A stretch of DNA of 64,000 nucleotides from Phialophora verrucosa (GCA_002099365.1 MSED01000007.1:558001-622000); one strand, 5' to 3'. Shown: positions 34,323 to 47,006, counted from the first letter of the stretch. A program made the numbers and translations. Notes: generated by a model not told the origin, from the letters alone.

Positions 34323-36129
34323 ATGAGCTCTCAAAACCATATCTCCTCGAGGGAAGACCCATCGAAATCACCGTCCATCGTTCAACCCAGTCATACCGCG
34401 TCTTCTCTGGACCTGGTCCAGGACGAAAAAGCCGTGCCCGTCAAAGCAGTCGAAGATGTGGCGACGGTCCGCCCCATTCACGACTGGAAGTGGTTTGTGG
34501 CGTGTCTATCGATCTACACGACAGCACTCCTTTATGGACTGGACACCACTATCGCGGCTGATGTGCAACCTGACATTGTCAAGTCACTCGGAGAAATCGA
34601 GAAGCTGACATGGGTGGGTGCAGGGTTTCCCCTAGGATCTGTCGCCATTATCCTCCCATTAGGATATGCCTATGGCCTCTTCGAGCTCAAAACCCTGTAC
34701 CTGGGATCTATCGTGTTGTTTGAAGCCGGCTCAGCCCTGTGCGGTGGAGCGCCAACGATGGACGCACTCATCGTTGGCAGAGTCATTGCTGGCGCAGGCG
34801 GAGCTGGAATGTATCTCGGCGTGCTGAACTATCTCGGTGTATTCACGACATTGAGGGAACGCAGCTTCTACAATTCCCTGATCGGCCTTGTCTGGTAAGC
34901 TGGAAGATAGCCCCTGAAATGCTTCCTATTGACATGTGAGCAGGGGACTTGGCTGTATCTTAGGGCCCTTGGTAGGAGGTGGTTTCGCTGTGTCCTCTGC
35001 AACTTGGAGAGTAAGCATCCACCGTGAGGTGACTATCCAGTCTAAACGTGCTTGAGCTGACTCGGTGTGCTAGTGGTCTTTCTACATCAACTTGGTCCTT
35101 GCCGCTGTAATCGGACCGTTCCTCATATTCTACCTGCCAACTCATTCACCCAAGCCGAACGAGAGCGTCATGAGTAAAATACGGAGTATGGACTGGGTGG
35201 GCATCGTGCTCATCGCGGCCGTATACTGTTCATATACTATGGCACTGACCTTTGGAGGAGCGCAGTGGGCATGGGACAGTTACCGCTTTGTCGTAACGAT
35301 CGTCTTCTTTGGCCTCACTCTCCTCGCTTTCATTGCTAGTCAGTACCTCACGGTCCTGACAACGAAGGAGTATCGACTCTTCCCTGGACACTTCCTGCGA
35401 CATCGCACCCTGATCCTACTCTTCATAGGGACTTCGGCTTGCAGTTCTACGCTCTTTATCGGCGCGTACTATATTCCGCTGTTCTTCCAGTTCGCCCGAT
35501 CCGATTCGGCAATTATGGCGGCAGTCCGTCTACTGCCTTTCATCTGCCTTACCATAACGCTCATCCTGCTCAATGGCGCCTTGTTGCCGAAACTGGGCTA
35601 CTACATGCCTTGGTATTTGTTGGCCGGTATCTTCATGACGGCTGGCGGTGTTTGCATGTATACCATTGACTCTGACACTTCGCCTAGTCGGATCTACGGT
35701 TACAGCATCCTGCTTGCCATCGGGTGTGGGGCAGCAAACCAGAGCGGTTATAGTATTGCGGCTGCCAAGGTCAAGCCAAAGGAGATTGCAGCAGCCATTG
35801 GCTTCATCAACGTTGCGCAAATCGGCAGTATTGTTATTTCACTGACGATCGCTGGTAGCGTCTTCCAGAACCTGGCATTCAGCAACCTGAGATCTGCCCT
35901 TGAAGGACATGACTTCACCGAATCCGAGATCAGAAGTGCCATAGCTGGTACACAATCTGCGGTCTTCCAGCGTGGAACCGAAGAAGTCAAACAGTTGGCC
36001 GTCAAGGCCATCATCAAAGCAATGGACAGCGTCTTCATCCTTGCTATTGCTGCAGGAGCAGTGACCCTGATGAGCTCGTTATTCATGCGAAGAGAGAAGC
36101 TGTTCATGCAGACTGTTGCTGGAGGTTGA
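34323..36129 (+). CDS. MFS transporter, DHA2-type (14 helices, 3 exons)
   Basis: Plasma-membrane proton-coupled efflux carrier of the drug:H+ antiporter-2 class. Exons are 34323-34894, 34944-35010 and 35074-36129, with introns of 49 and 63 nt in phase, giving 564 aa. Motif D1 is seen as YGLDTTIAADVQPDIV in helix 1. The antiporter motif C appears as LGCILGPLVGGGF in helix 5, encoded by the tiny middle exon. About 14 hydrophobic helices follow along the chain, and the C-terminal tail is short and basic. Substrate prediction is not possible: relatives include drug, toxin and siderophore exporters. The start at MSSQNHISSRED is chosen over the ATG at 34215, which is also in frame. No metabolic partner gene is adjacent. 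Confidence 0.9.
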
Positions 36130-38899
36130 GTGATTTTCAAGGCTCCTGAGGCTCTACAAATGTCCACTGTCATTCCTCTCTGGCGACTTTGATAATAGTG
36201 GCTGGCACCAGTCGGTTTGGCGGCTAGAACTTATTGGCCAACGCCTACTCGAAGGTTTCGACTGGACCAGAGGGCACGAATGAGCTGAGCCTGGGCTGAA
36301 ACTCAACGCAGCCTAATCGAACTTCGTTCAACAATGATCATGGATGGCGGTGTAGAGGTAGATAGATCGTCTGGGATATGTGAAATTCTCAGAGAAGACA
36401 ATGCAGGCCTTTTCATCCCGGGCGACTCAAGCATCTTATCGCACCCCTGTCTGTCCCCCGATCCTTGTACGGCGGGCCCGCAGCTGTTTTGGGCAAGGCT
36501 GAAACTGAACCTTTTCTCGGATTTCGTGCGATGGCATCCCGATGAACCGCCAGTGACCGCCCATCAGTGCTTGCACATGCCCAGCCGCGTGGCTGAAATG
36601 CCTTCGGGTAAATTCTTCTGGATCTGAGCGCTTCTGCACGGGACGGCCCCCCTGATGGGTCGTGCTTGCCCCTTCGAGTTCCATGCGGGCGGAGGCGAGG
36701 CGCCGAACTGGCCGGTTGCGGCTTCTGGGAAAGGGGTGGCTGGCCAACACGAGCAATGTGCAGTCCCCTAGAACTGACTACCGTATGATCAGAGCCGATT
36801 CGATCGGCTCCAGACACTCCTTCCTGGCCAACCCGTTCGTTCGACACCCCTACTACCCCGTCTCTCGCCCTGTGCCAACTTGCGGCTAGGGGCAAGCCGC
36901 TCTAAATTCCTAGAAGATTGGGGATCACAGGTGAGTCCACGAAAACCGCACTGTGGCCGTCTTCACTTGACGCACCGGTTAATCACTTGTCGCTTCTCGT
37001 TCCCCACTGAGATCAGAGCAACGATCACTGATCTGGCACACGGGGGACACTTTGGTAAGCTAACAATATAAATACCAGTGTTAAGCGACCGTCGTCTCGT
37101 GAAGCGTCACCTGGGATAAAACGGTCCCCCAAGGACTCGCAGAGAGTGCTCCGATTTGAAGGCAGCCCTGAGGTCACTCCTAAGCGACCCAACCTTCCGG
37201 GAGGTTGACCCGTCAGACTGCAGCAAACTACACCCTCTTCAACAAAAGATGCCGGCCCATTGTTCACATTCGGGCCTTTGGTACGAGCCTCGCTCGCCAA
37301 CGGACCCCAAAAATTACCCTGCTGCCCTGCCCTGCTATGTTCATCAGACGTTAGGAGTCAATTTTGTGTGGCAGCATTCGGGTTGTACGGAGACTCCAGC
37401 TGTGGCTGTCTCTGCTCCATTGCTGTCTTCGGGAAAATGGTTTCCTGTAGCTTCCGACGCTGTGCGACATGGCTGGTGGCTCGTTTGATCAAGACTCCAT
37501 GCCCTGATCTACGAGCTGGAGAATACATCATCATCGGGCTTGGTGCTCAGAACAAGATGTTTGGTCGCGGCTTAAAAGTCACTTTGGAGTGGCTGTCACT
37601 TCCGAGGGGGAATGTCCTCGTGATTTCACCTGTGTTAGGCCGAAGGGCCAGGCCACTCCAGTGTACTGCAAAAGTGGATCGCGACTACGAGGCAGATACT
37701 GACGATGGCTGGAGCCAATACAGCAGGGGTCTTCTCTGCACTTGCTGGTGTCTGCTGGGGGGACAGCTGTTGCGAGAACAGCGGCCAACGGTTCCATCAG
37801 AGAGCGGCTCTTTGGCAACTGCCTCCCTTTCGTCACAGATTTAAGCCGTACAATATGGGAGTGGCCCAGCTTCAACATGCAGCTCTGAGACGGGCTCCTC
37901 AAGCGGCACGGGTCCGATCTGTCAATACGTACCGGTGCCGTCTTAGTGGCATGCACGCATTTCCAATCCCGAGTGTTTTGACAGAGCAAGCCTTGCCCAC
38001 GCTCATAGATCCATCAGCCTCGACAGAGTCAGCCCGTGGCCCGGCATCATGTGTGGAACACCGCCTCCTACACGGTTCCGTGACCGACGAACTTGGCAAT
38101 TCCCGTGCTCGAGAGTCAGGACCGGTCTTGCCATAGGTGCTGATCCTCTCATTGCTGGCTTTATTTGCGTTCCGAAGCGCTACTCGCTCACTACTGGGAT
38201 CGCTTTGGTCATGGCTTCCAAAACGCCAGCGTTGCATATGCTTGAGCGTCACACAGAGCCAACCCAGAATGATCACGCTTGGTAATTTTGGCGAGAAAGA
38301 ATATTCCAAAGGCCCGTTCTATGCTTGATGCGGCAAGGCTCTTGTGGAAGGCTTTCCCACAACCCCAATGGCCAAACTCATCCCCATCGGCCCCGTGCAC
38401 AGGTACTGGCCACGGTTGATATGGAACAACAAATGGATCCCTTCGCCCTTTCACCAATGACAACCCTGGATTACCGCTTCCATTACATTCGTCGCTGTTT
38501 GTTCAGTGGCATCCGATCAAGAAAGTGTCAGAATATGATGGACCTGCAGGGGGCGTGACACTCCCGTCTCGTCACCCAAAAGCACTGCCAGTCAGTTGGG
38601 CACTGAAGAAAACTCTATTCTGGGGGCCATACGCTTCGCACTGCGTTGTTGTCACGCTGTGAGTGCACGCACGAGGTCTCACCGCTCCTTCAATTTGATC
38701 CAGATGGGATGGAAGGTAGATCTTCATATAGTCTGGACCACCCCAACTTTTGTCTTCCTTGAAACCTACCTTTTCCAACGTCAACATCCCCTCTTGGTTA
38801 CCATTCCGAACTGAGCCTGTACTTTTCACTATCTCTTCGGGCTCCTGCTCTTTTCAAGTCTTATAACACCGTTACGCTCACCTCAATATTGATTCCAGC
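36130..38899. other. Gene-poor region, nothing recognised
   Basis: No ORF here has a domain, a hydrophobic profile or splice sites that extend it. Base composition is normal rather than AT-rich, so this is not a RIP-degraded repeat block. Confidence 0.45.
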
Positions 38900-39261
38900 A
38901 TGCCACGACACCAACCCAGGAGAAGAGCTCAGTTGCATTCGGCGACAAGAAGGGCGGCGGGACAGAGACGTCCCGTGTCTTTCTCTCTGAGACGCTTCTT
39001 GCGCCGAGACGAGGCTTCGGAGATGCTGCGACTGGGCATACCGACCACCCACCTGAGGCGAGACCGACTGCGGACAACCCTTGACGCTGTGCTCTCGGTC
39101 CTGGAAACTCCAGGCCGAGGCGAAGACGTGCAGGAGCGGCATGATCTGGGTAGGTCTACCGCTACCCGGGGGTTCTTTTTCTGTATGACATCCTCAGCTA
39201 ACAACTCCTAGCCTTTGTCGGAGCTCAATTTTCTGATACCTCGAGTCCATGGTGTGCATGA
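38900..39261 (+). CDS. Possible small basic protein, 99 aa (2 exons)
   Basis: Exon 1 38900-39149 and exon 2 39212-39261 are joined by a 62-nt intron with donor GTAGGT, a consensus GCTAAC branch and acceptor CTAG. The splice joins in phase and ends at TGA 39259. The product is Arg-rich (MPRHQPRRRAQLHS..., then RRFLRRDEASEMLRLGIPT) without recognised family. The main support is the quality of the intron signals. It could be chance. Confidence 0.3.
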
Positions 39262-42200
39262 CGCAGTCCCTCAAGTGAAGGCCCCCGGCGGTTGCCTTCA
39301 CCGGGGGGCTGGGACGACTGCTTCGGGGTGACCCATGCATGTATCCAAGACCGATGCCGATAGAATGCCTTGCCATGGACTGTGTGCTGCGGCCGGCAGG
39401 GGGTACCGCCCTAGACAACGACCCGAGCAAGGCATTGTGTCATACTTTCGGCATATCCCTCCCTCCGCTCGGTGTCTTGATTGTGTTTTTCAGGTCTAGT
39501 TTGGACGGGTCGTACGGAGTACTGGATCTGCAAAGAAGGCGTGTCCTTTTGGACCACAATGGATACAAGGAGGAAACGTGCCGCCGTTAATTTTGGGTCG
39601 GAAGACGTGCGTCCCGGCATTCTGGTCCCGGCAGGGGAAGAGGAACCGCTAGGGAAGCCTAAGGAAGAAGAAAGTTTCCACGAGGGAACCAAGCGCCATG
39701 GGCGAGAGGGGAGAGTGGATGGGTACAGGTCTGTGTCGGGACCGATGCTGCGTCTACTGTGTGGTAGTGACAAAAAGGATCTGGGGGCCTGTATGTACCT
39801 TGGAAGCTAAACTTGTAGCCCACGCGGCATTGACATGCGGTGTGAGAACTTGCAGCCAGTTAGTTGGTCCGGTTCGCTGGACAACGACGGGCAGAGCAGA
39901 TCCTATATTTGTGACTAGAAAACCTTTGAGCAGCAGAATAGCTGGGGCACTCCCTGACCCTGCCTCTGCCGCTGGCCCTGGCCCTGGCCCTGGCCCCGGC
40001 TCTGGCACTGACACCTGACACTGACCCCCGCAGCCGTAGCGCTCCAGCCCCTTGGTATTTCGCACAGCAGAGCTAGCTACAGACAAATTGCCTCTCTCTC
40101 CCTCACATTCATGCGACATGGATGTTCCATGCGGATACGCATTGAATGCACGAGCGAGGGTGAATGAGGCGGGCGGATCGTGCATGCCGCATGCACATAT
40201 GCAGACAGTACGGAGGTACACAAACAGAAACGGAGTACTGGTACGTAGCAGTCAGTGTCCAGAAGCCAGCGGCAGGAGCAGGGAGAGTCCTGCTATGAGC
40301 GAGGGTGAGCGGCGCGCTTCGCTGAAAATACCGAGCACACACCTCTGGACATCCACCTCCTTGCTGTAGTCGTAGTCGTAATTCGTACCAAACTCTGGGT
40401 CGATGACTTGGTCAGTGACCCGGCTGGCTGGCTGGCTGGCCGACTATCTCCCCGCCGTGCACAGGCAGGGGGCTGGCACGCTGGCTACAGGAATAATACT
40501 CCGTCCCTACAATACAAAATGATCATCCCGACGTCGTATCGCAATCCCCCCTCGCTCGAGTCAAGTCTACCAGAGGCAGGCCGGCCAGGGCAGACATTTC
40601 ACCCAATTCTAATTAGTATTCTAGTTTTCCTGCCGCAACGCCCAAAGCCGCCCGATTACTCCTGCCTAATGAGGGCGGTGGAGGCGCTTGAGGCGCTTGA
40701 GGCTTGCGTGACCCCAGTCCCTCCCGCTCGAATGAGTTAAGCTGCGCTGACTGCTCCATGGGTTCGCGACGTTGGAATTGCGCCATCGAGACTTGGCGCT
40801 TCAAGGTTCCCGCCACACGACAGAGGGGCGGACTGGATACGAGGATTGTCCTACCACGTAGTCTGTTGGCAGGTGGGTGGCAGCGGTTAAGGGCCTTCAT
40901 ACAGTCGGTTTGCTGGGTTGTGGGTGATCGAATCGGCCAGACGGGACGGTCTGGTCTGGTCTGCATTGCGTTGCGGTGCGCTGCATGGCTCGTGATCACT
41001 CGCATGGCATGATGGTTGTGTTACCATGCTCCTGGGCTTGATACTCGAGAACTCCAGTTTGTGGCTCGGCAGGAAATTCCCTTGAAGCTCCGACGGCGCT
41101 TTACATAGCAGGAGCCAAAGAGTGGAACTGTTCGCCGACCTGGGAGTGCATGCCAACCTCATGGAATATCAAGAGGATGCTCCGTACCGAGTACTCGTAC
41201 CCGTAGGAGGATCAAGTCGGGCTTTCGCCGAAATTTGGACAAGGCGGTACGTTTCACGTCGCCAGTATACGGAGTAGAGGTGATGAGATGTCTCTCTCTA
41301 GTCTCGAACTCAATAAACCAAATGTCACGGTCCGAAGAGATAGAGTTCATCACAAGCACAGGGCAGAACGGCACGAGTCTCTTTTCTTGTTGGTGCCCCG
41401 CGTGCGCCAAAACCTTCCTGGGAGGCACTGGGGGCACTAACTTAGGCGCCTAATAGGCATCCCGGGACCCCCAGTGCCCCCTCACTTGGGCATGGCGCAA
41501 TCTTCAGGCCCTACTTGTACGATTGCGGCACAGCGTGACGCCACGTGACGGCGCCTAACCGAACCTAGTCAAGGCCTCGCCTGGAGATTTCGCTCGACGT
41601 CATTTTCGCGGTGCCGGATTTACACTTTGGACGCGGGAAATAATCACCAGCTCCAAGGACGGATGAAGAAGATCAGCTGAGAATGGACGACAAGTTACGA
41701 GTATTCGTGTTTCATTTGACTCCTAGATCGGGCGACAAGCAAGTATCCCGCAACCCACGCCCAGCGACGATTCCAAGCGCCGCCTCTGTTTCACCTTTGG
41801 GCGGCCGCATGCTGTGGAAAGCCGCGCTGTACGAGTAGCCATCGTGCAGTCCCTTCCGTACCGAGTAGCTAGTCTGATTGCCCATGCCTCCAGATTCAAC
41901 TTCGGAACCCCATCCGTTGACTCGCAGGTTCAAACACGCGACCTCGAATGACAAATTCTCACCTGCTGCCAACCACAGAGGTTGGAACTTGTGGTACAGC
42001 ATACGCCTCTGTGCCGCTGTGCGACGTGAGGTCGCCATTGGAGACCGACTTGTCAATCATGGCAGGAGGGCATTCGAAGGGTTGGAAACATGTGGGCGCG
42101 CATTCTTCGCCTTTCTGGCGTTTGCGCTCGGCAAGGCCCTACTGGGATGGGCCAAAGTCCGCTCGCTTCAACGCTGACTCTCAAGATACAGCACAGCGCG

Positions 42201-43764
42201 CGAGTACAACCCTGCGAGAGAACAAGAGAAGGTAGTTCCCGTCGCAGCTGGCGAGTTGCTTTTGCGGAGGCCCGCTCGCCTCGCCCGGAGCAACTTCCCC
42301 GCAACTCGTTTGGTTCCACGGCGGGAGACCAAACGGTTTAGCTGCAGATTTCACGCGCCGCAGGTACGTACGAGTACCTCGACTGCTTTTTCCTGATTGT
42401 GGCACCTTGTTTCCATGACTTTCTGCAAGGTCGAGTCCTCTTAGTACGAGGTTTGCAGAGTCCAGGCGGTGGTCTCGGACGGAACCACGATAGCGGGGCG
42501 TGGCATTGGACGGGCTATGTCCGACTGTGGCGGGCAGGCCTCGAAGCAAGCATACGGAAAGCCGGGAAGGAACATTCTGTGTACCCCGTAACCACCCTCT
42601 CCCAATCCACCGATCGCCCGGTCTGCGCCCCAAATCCTCTTCCAACGGGCGCCGCTGACAGACATCCACACTTGACCATGGCATCGATGACGCTAAGACT
42701 CCGTGAAATGCACCGAAACTTAGACCCCGGAAGCATTCGCTGGCTTCCGCAAACCCAATCCTAATCGCCATTTCCAGCATCCCAATACGCAAGGCTAGTT
42801 CCTCGCGGAGATTTGGCAGGGATCCCGTCTGCCATCGCCAGCCTCCCAGTGTCCTGGGACACTTGAACCCCACGCTACGGGAAGTCGAGCTCGCTTCCGC
42901 TACGATCCCAAGTCAACCCAGGCAGTTATTCATTACGTTGGCAAGCTCTCACGGGTGACATGAATTGTGCTGGGCTCGAGCTTTGACTAGTATGCTGCAC
43001 GGCAGAAGCGGTCGCCGCTGCCCCTGTCCATGTCGACAATTCATCTCCCCGACGCTAGCCGTTCGTAAGTTTCGCGATGTCGTACGGCACTGCCCGTGGC
43101 TAGCAGAGCTTTCGATCTTCATTGTCTGGCGGACCGATCCGCGGAGCTGGGGGCTTCAGCGAGAGAAGGGTGAGAGGAACAGTCGCTCTCTTGGCGTGTC
43201 ATCAGTCCTTGTGCCCCGGTCTGTACTCTCGCTCAATCGGGCGACGGGAAAAGACTTACAGACGGCAGGCCAAGCGCTAGCAACGCGCGCGGTAGGACAG
43301 CCTTTTCGCTATGTTGTTCCCCGTCTCCTGGACCCCTGTCTTGCCTGCCTAAGAGCGATGCCGACCTCTGTTGCTGATGAGGCTGTCAATGTACATCTTC
43401 TGGATTGACAAGATTGGACTCGTCGCGGCTCCGGGCCGTCATCCTGGCGCGAGGCGAACTGGCAGCTCGAGGCGGATCGAAACTGATGCTGGGGGATTGG
43501 TCTGGGAAGACTCTGCTCTATCCACCTACCAAGTCGAAACGGCAACAGCAACAGCCGCCGCGCGACCTGGCTGCCACGACCGTGGTGAAATGGAGCCTGC
43601 ATTCAAACCCGTGCCCGCGAACAAGCATGTTTCCGTGATCTGCACTCCGCCTATTCAAGAGAAAAAGACGAAGCGATAGGTCGGCTCACTCTGGGGACTC
43701 GGGCTGCCTGGCTTTTCTCCCAATTACTGCGAAGCTGAGGCACTTGAACACCAAAGAAAGGGGA
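39262..43764. other. Gene-poor region with simple repeats, nothing recognised
   Basis: Four and a half kilobases without a convincing gene. The longest frame (42873-42181 minus) has no domain and a composition expected from reading GC-rich noncoding DNA. Several TACGGAGTA-type motifs occur (39513, 40230, 40498, 41268). A run of GGCT units lies at about 40421-40441. Confidence 0.45.
39971..40000. repeat. CTGGCC hexanucleotide tandem repeat
   Basis: About four to five units of (C)TGGCCC in tandem. On the minus strand it would read Pro-Gly repeats, but no gene is supported around it. Confidence 0.75.
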
Positions 43765-44274
43765 TTAGACACCATGGGTCAGACGACTGGTGATATAAAA
43801 TCCGCTGTCCTCATCCGAATCGTTCGAATCATCCCATAGTCTCCTCGCACAAGTTGCGCAACACCCCCTGAGACAACGTTCGAACCGTTGAATAGTCATC
43901 TCCCACTCGTTCCGCAACCCGCCCCTCTGAGACAACCGAACCTCCCGATCGACTCGTCTGTCACCTCCGTCGGCGCTACAGCGACCCACCTGGTTCTCAT
44001 TTGTCTCCATGGCAGCAGCGATCTGGTCGCCCAGAAGCGGCGACCCTACTATCCTTCCAGGCCCCAAGCAGGCTGACAAACCGGGCTGCAATATCCAAGC
44101 ACGGTCAGGACCGGGCCACGCACAGAACCAACCGGGCACCGAGCCCAATGCACTCGACGGGAATGAGGCCCAGAGCCACGCGGGAACAATCAACGCCATG
44201 GATGAGCATGATTTTGGTAGGTTCAAACGCTCAATTTGCATGGCAAAGTCCTCTGACAGCAGTTCAAAGCGCAT
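43765..44274 (-). CDS. Doubtful hypothetical protein, 169 aa
   Basis: An ATG-initiated minus-strand frame. The C-terminal 60 residues look protein-like (LRNEWEMTIQRFERCLRGCC, then DDSNDSDEDSGFYITSRL), while the N-terminal half is Gly/Pro-rich and may be noncoding. No family is recognised. An overlapping plus-strand frame (44009-44704) competes, so either or both may be spurious. Confidence 0.25.
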   Translation of the reverse strand: MRFELLSEDFAMQIERLNLPKSCSSMALIVPAWLWASFPSSALGSVPGWFCAWPGPDRAWILQPGLSACLGPGRIVGSPLLGDQIAAAMETNENQVGRCSADGGDRRVDREVRLSQRGGLRNEWEMTIQRFERCLRGCCATCARRLWDDSNDSDEDSGFYITSRLTHGV

Positions 44275-45557
44275 CTGGGATCCCAGTTCGATGATCTGGA
44301 GAACGCGCTGTCAGAGCGATGCCCGAATGGCACACACTCTCACCTTGCCGCGAGACTGTAGAACATCCGACATCCCCGACGTGTCGAAGAGCCCCTCCTG
44401 CCCTGTGCCTGCGCACGATCTTCCACCATCCAGTATATCGTCTGTTTGTTTGTTTTTTTGCATCCCAAAATCCGCATCTCAGCTTTCCCTTTTGTTTGCT
44501 CCAGCATTCACATACTGGGAGCACAACAGGCATTTACCAGACCAGCAATCACAATTTCCTAACGCGGTCTCACGATCTTTCATCGCCCCGCAACTGGACA
44601 GAGTTTGCGTCCACTTCGTGGCACAGCATCTGTCATATTTTCCTACGTGGCGAGGACGACACGTCGCACAGAACTCGAGGTCGAGATGGCACACGACGGT
44701 GTAACGACGGTGGAGGTCCTGCACCACTGCACTGCACCGCACCGCACCGCAACGGAACGTGGCATGGCGTGGTGTGGTGTCGCACCAGCCACACGCAATC
44801 AAGGCGCACACCAGAAGAGGAGAGGATGAGGAGAGGTACATGAACGTGGCAGTAGAGCCCCAATGCCTTTGCTCAGATCGTGCCTGTGTCACAACGGTGT
44901 ATCGTCTCTCGGTCGTGGTCATGTCGTTATGCAGGCCGCCCTCTGTTGGATTCGGCATTATTATTCCCCTTGTGTACACGGTAGAAAGATGAGATGATTC
45001 ACTCATTGTCCAAATGTCCAAACATTCGAATAGTCAAATACCCAAATACTGTATCCATGTACCCTTACCCGTACCCGTACGCATGGCTGCCGCATGATTT
45101 TGGTGTAACAATGATGATGACGATGATGCTAAGGATGACGACGACAACGGATCAAGGAAACATCCGGGCGTGCGCTGGTTAATCGTGTTTTTCGTACTGT
45201 ATCCCAGCCAGACACCCAGCCAGACATCCAGCCAGACACCCAGCCAGCCGCGGACCACGTGGATGGAACAGAGAGCACCATTCTCGAGCAGAGCTCAAGC
45301 ATCGTTTGAACAGAAAGTAGCCCAGCAGTAGCAGCAGCGACGAGAGCGTGAGTGACCAAGTGTCTGATTGGCTGATTGATCGCTCCAACCTCACGGCACG
45401 CCACCGAGATTTTACTGGGGAAGAGAAAAAGAAAGGTTGACAGGTTGGCAGATTGACGCAATGGGGTCGGTCCCCCCGAATTCCAAGATGGTGCCCGAGA
45501 TCAAGGCCACACAGCCACCAGGAACGGGAGACCGACAGAGTCTTCCCGTCCTCAAGA
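44275..45557. other. No supported gene
   Basis: Contains low-complexity stretches (CACCGCACCGCA-like at about 44730, ATG/GAC-rich at about 45110) and the 12-bp tandem repeat listed separately. No coding sequence is supported. Confidence 0.45.
45203..45250. repeat. 12-bp tandem repeat, four units
   Basis: Four head-to-tail units of CCCAGCCAGACA. The third differs by C to T at its first base and the fourth in its last three bases. It lies downstream of the methyltransferase gene's stop codon. Confidence 0.85.
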
Positions 45558-46559
45558 TCAAGCCCGCACAGCGACCACGAACAAGCGCGGATACCGCAGA
45601 CAGACCTTCCCGTCCCCGAGCGGGGGGTACGCCTGCTCCACGCGCCGGAGGTAGTCGGCGAGGAAGGCGGCCCTCTCCAACGGCGAGAGTCTGTCGACGT
45701 ACGGCCTCAGGCCCGTCCCTTTGACCCACTCGACGATGGCCGGCGCATCGTCCAGCACATGGTAATAGTGCGTGTGCCAGATGTTGAGCTCGCTGCACAG
45801 CGGGGCCAGCCGATCGTACAGCTCCCTCGGCGACTGGAAGGCGCGGCGGAACGTGCACACGGGCCTGAGCGTCTCGACCCAGGGGCCCTCGTCAGCCGTC
45901 TCCCGCATCGCGCGGTGCGACGGCTCGTCAAAGTTGTCCGGCACCTGGAAGGCGAGAACCTCGCCGGGTTGGCGCGCCGCGAGCAGGGCCTCGAGCAGAG
46001 GCAAGCGGTCCTCGTGAGGGAGCCACTGGAAGACTGCGTTCGAGTAGACCAGCTGCGCTCGCGCTTCGGAGACGTCTCCTTCTTCGGGTGCCCGTCGCGC
46101 AAAGTCGCGCAGGTCGCCGAGCGAGAATTCCACGCCGGGCAACCCGGCGCGGCGCGCCTGGGCGATCATGTCGGGCGAGGAATCGATGCCCGTGATCTGC
46201 GCGTGCGGGAAGTGCGACGCCAGCACGGCCGTTGAGTTGCCCGGCCCGCAGCCTAGGTCGACGACGCGGGCCGGCGACTTCAGCGGGATTTGCGCCAGGA
46301 GGTCTCTGGCCGGGCGCGTCCGTTCGGCCTCGAACTTGAGGTATTGCGTTGCGCTCCAGTCTTGGGCTTGGACCTCCATGGCTGAGCGCGCGGTGGTGAA
46401 TCGTCGGTTAGTGGGAAGGGCAAGAGAAGTTGAACTAGATCTAGAGTTGGAGTTAAGGCTGGTCCTGAAACTGGCCGTCGGGGGTGATCTTGGAGTTGTT
46501 CGCCTCAAAAATCTAACAGGGGTTACGAGTATCAAGCCGAAGCTCAGGGTCCTGCTCAT
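45558..46559 (-). CDS. Trans-aconitate 2-methyltransferase
   Basis: SAM-dependent methyltransferase (E. coli Tam / yeast Tmt1 function) that esterifies trans-aconitate, an inhibitor formed from the citric-acid-cycle intermediate cis-aconitate. The catalytic part starts MEVQAQDWSATQYLKFEAER at 46379 and would be 273 aa, close to bacterial Tam. Motif I is VVDLGCGPGNSTA, followed by the acidic loop ITGIDSSPDMIAQAR. Family signatures SNAVFQWLPHE, FQVPDNFDEPSH and the C-terminal TGLRPYVDRLSP are present. The ATG at 46559 adds 60 residues rich in Arg, Ser and Thr with no acids (MSRTLSFGLILVTPVRFLRR...), typical of a mitochondrial presequence. There are no introns. Which start is used is undecided. 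Confidence 0.9.
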   Translation of the reverse strand: MSRTLSFGLILVTPVRFLRRTTPRSPPTASFRTSLNSNSRSSSTSLALPTNRRFTTARSAMEVQAQDWSATQYLKFEAERTRPARDLLAQIPLKSPARVVDLGCGPGNSTAVLASHFPHAQITGIDSSPDMIAQARRAGLPGVEFSLGDLRDFARRAPEEGDVSEARAQLVYSNAVFQWLPHEDRLPLLEALLAARQPGEVLAFQVPDNFDEPSHRAMRETADEGPWVETLRPVCTFRRAFQSPRELYDRLAPLCSELNIWHTHYYHVLDDAPAIVEWVKGTGLRPYVDRLSPLERAAFLADYLRRVEQAYPPLGDGKVCLRYPRLFVVAVRA

Positions 46560-47000
46560 GCTGATGCTGATGTCGATGCGACGTGCGCATTTGTCCAAGT
46601 CAGAGTTCTGATTCTGCTCTGTTTGTCTCGCTGTCTTGCTGCCCGCAACTTGGTTGTTTGAAGCAGTCGAAAGCTGAGCTGTCTGCCGATGTCGGCGGCG
46701 TGGAATGTCACCGTTCCAATCCCTACCCCTGTCCCGGCGCTTGAGCGCTTAAGGTCGCGGAGTCGCTACCCCGTATGTACCGAGTAACCACGTACATACT
46801 CGCACACGCACTGCTGTCGACCTTGGACTCTTCCCCTCTTCATGGCGGCTGCTGGAGCTGTGTGTCTACGCACATCATCACCGCGCAGAATCATGCCCTT
46901 GGAGCTAGAATGACTCTTTTGACTCCACATGAGGCTAGATCATGATCCCTCAGCCGCTGCCGTGCTTGCCGACAGGCCATGGGGGGTAACCCCGACATGG
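46560..47000. other. Promoter region of the methyltransferase, no gene
   Basis: No coding sequence is supported between the methyltransferase start and the transposon insertion. Confidence 0.45.
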
Positions 47001-47006
47001 CTGGGG

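Noticed and set aside
39754..40221. Minus-strand ORF with Pro-Gly repeats
   Set aside because: Product of a CTGGCC simple repeat; no flanking coding evidence.
42181..42873. 230-codon minus-strand ORF
   Set aside because: No domain, no hydrophobic pattern, no splice support; composition fits chance reading of noncoding DNA.
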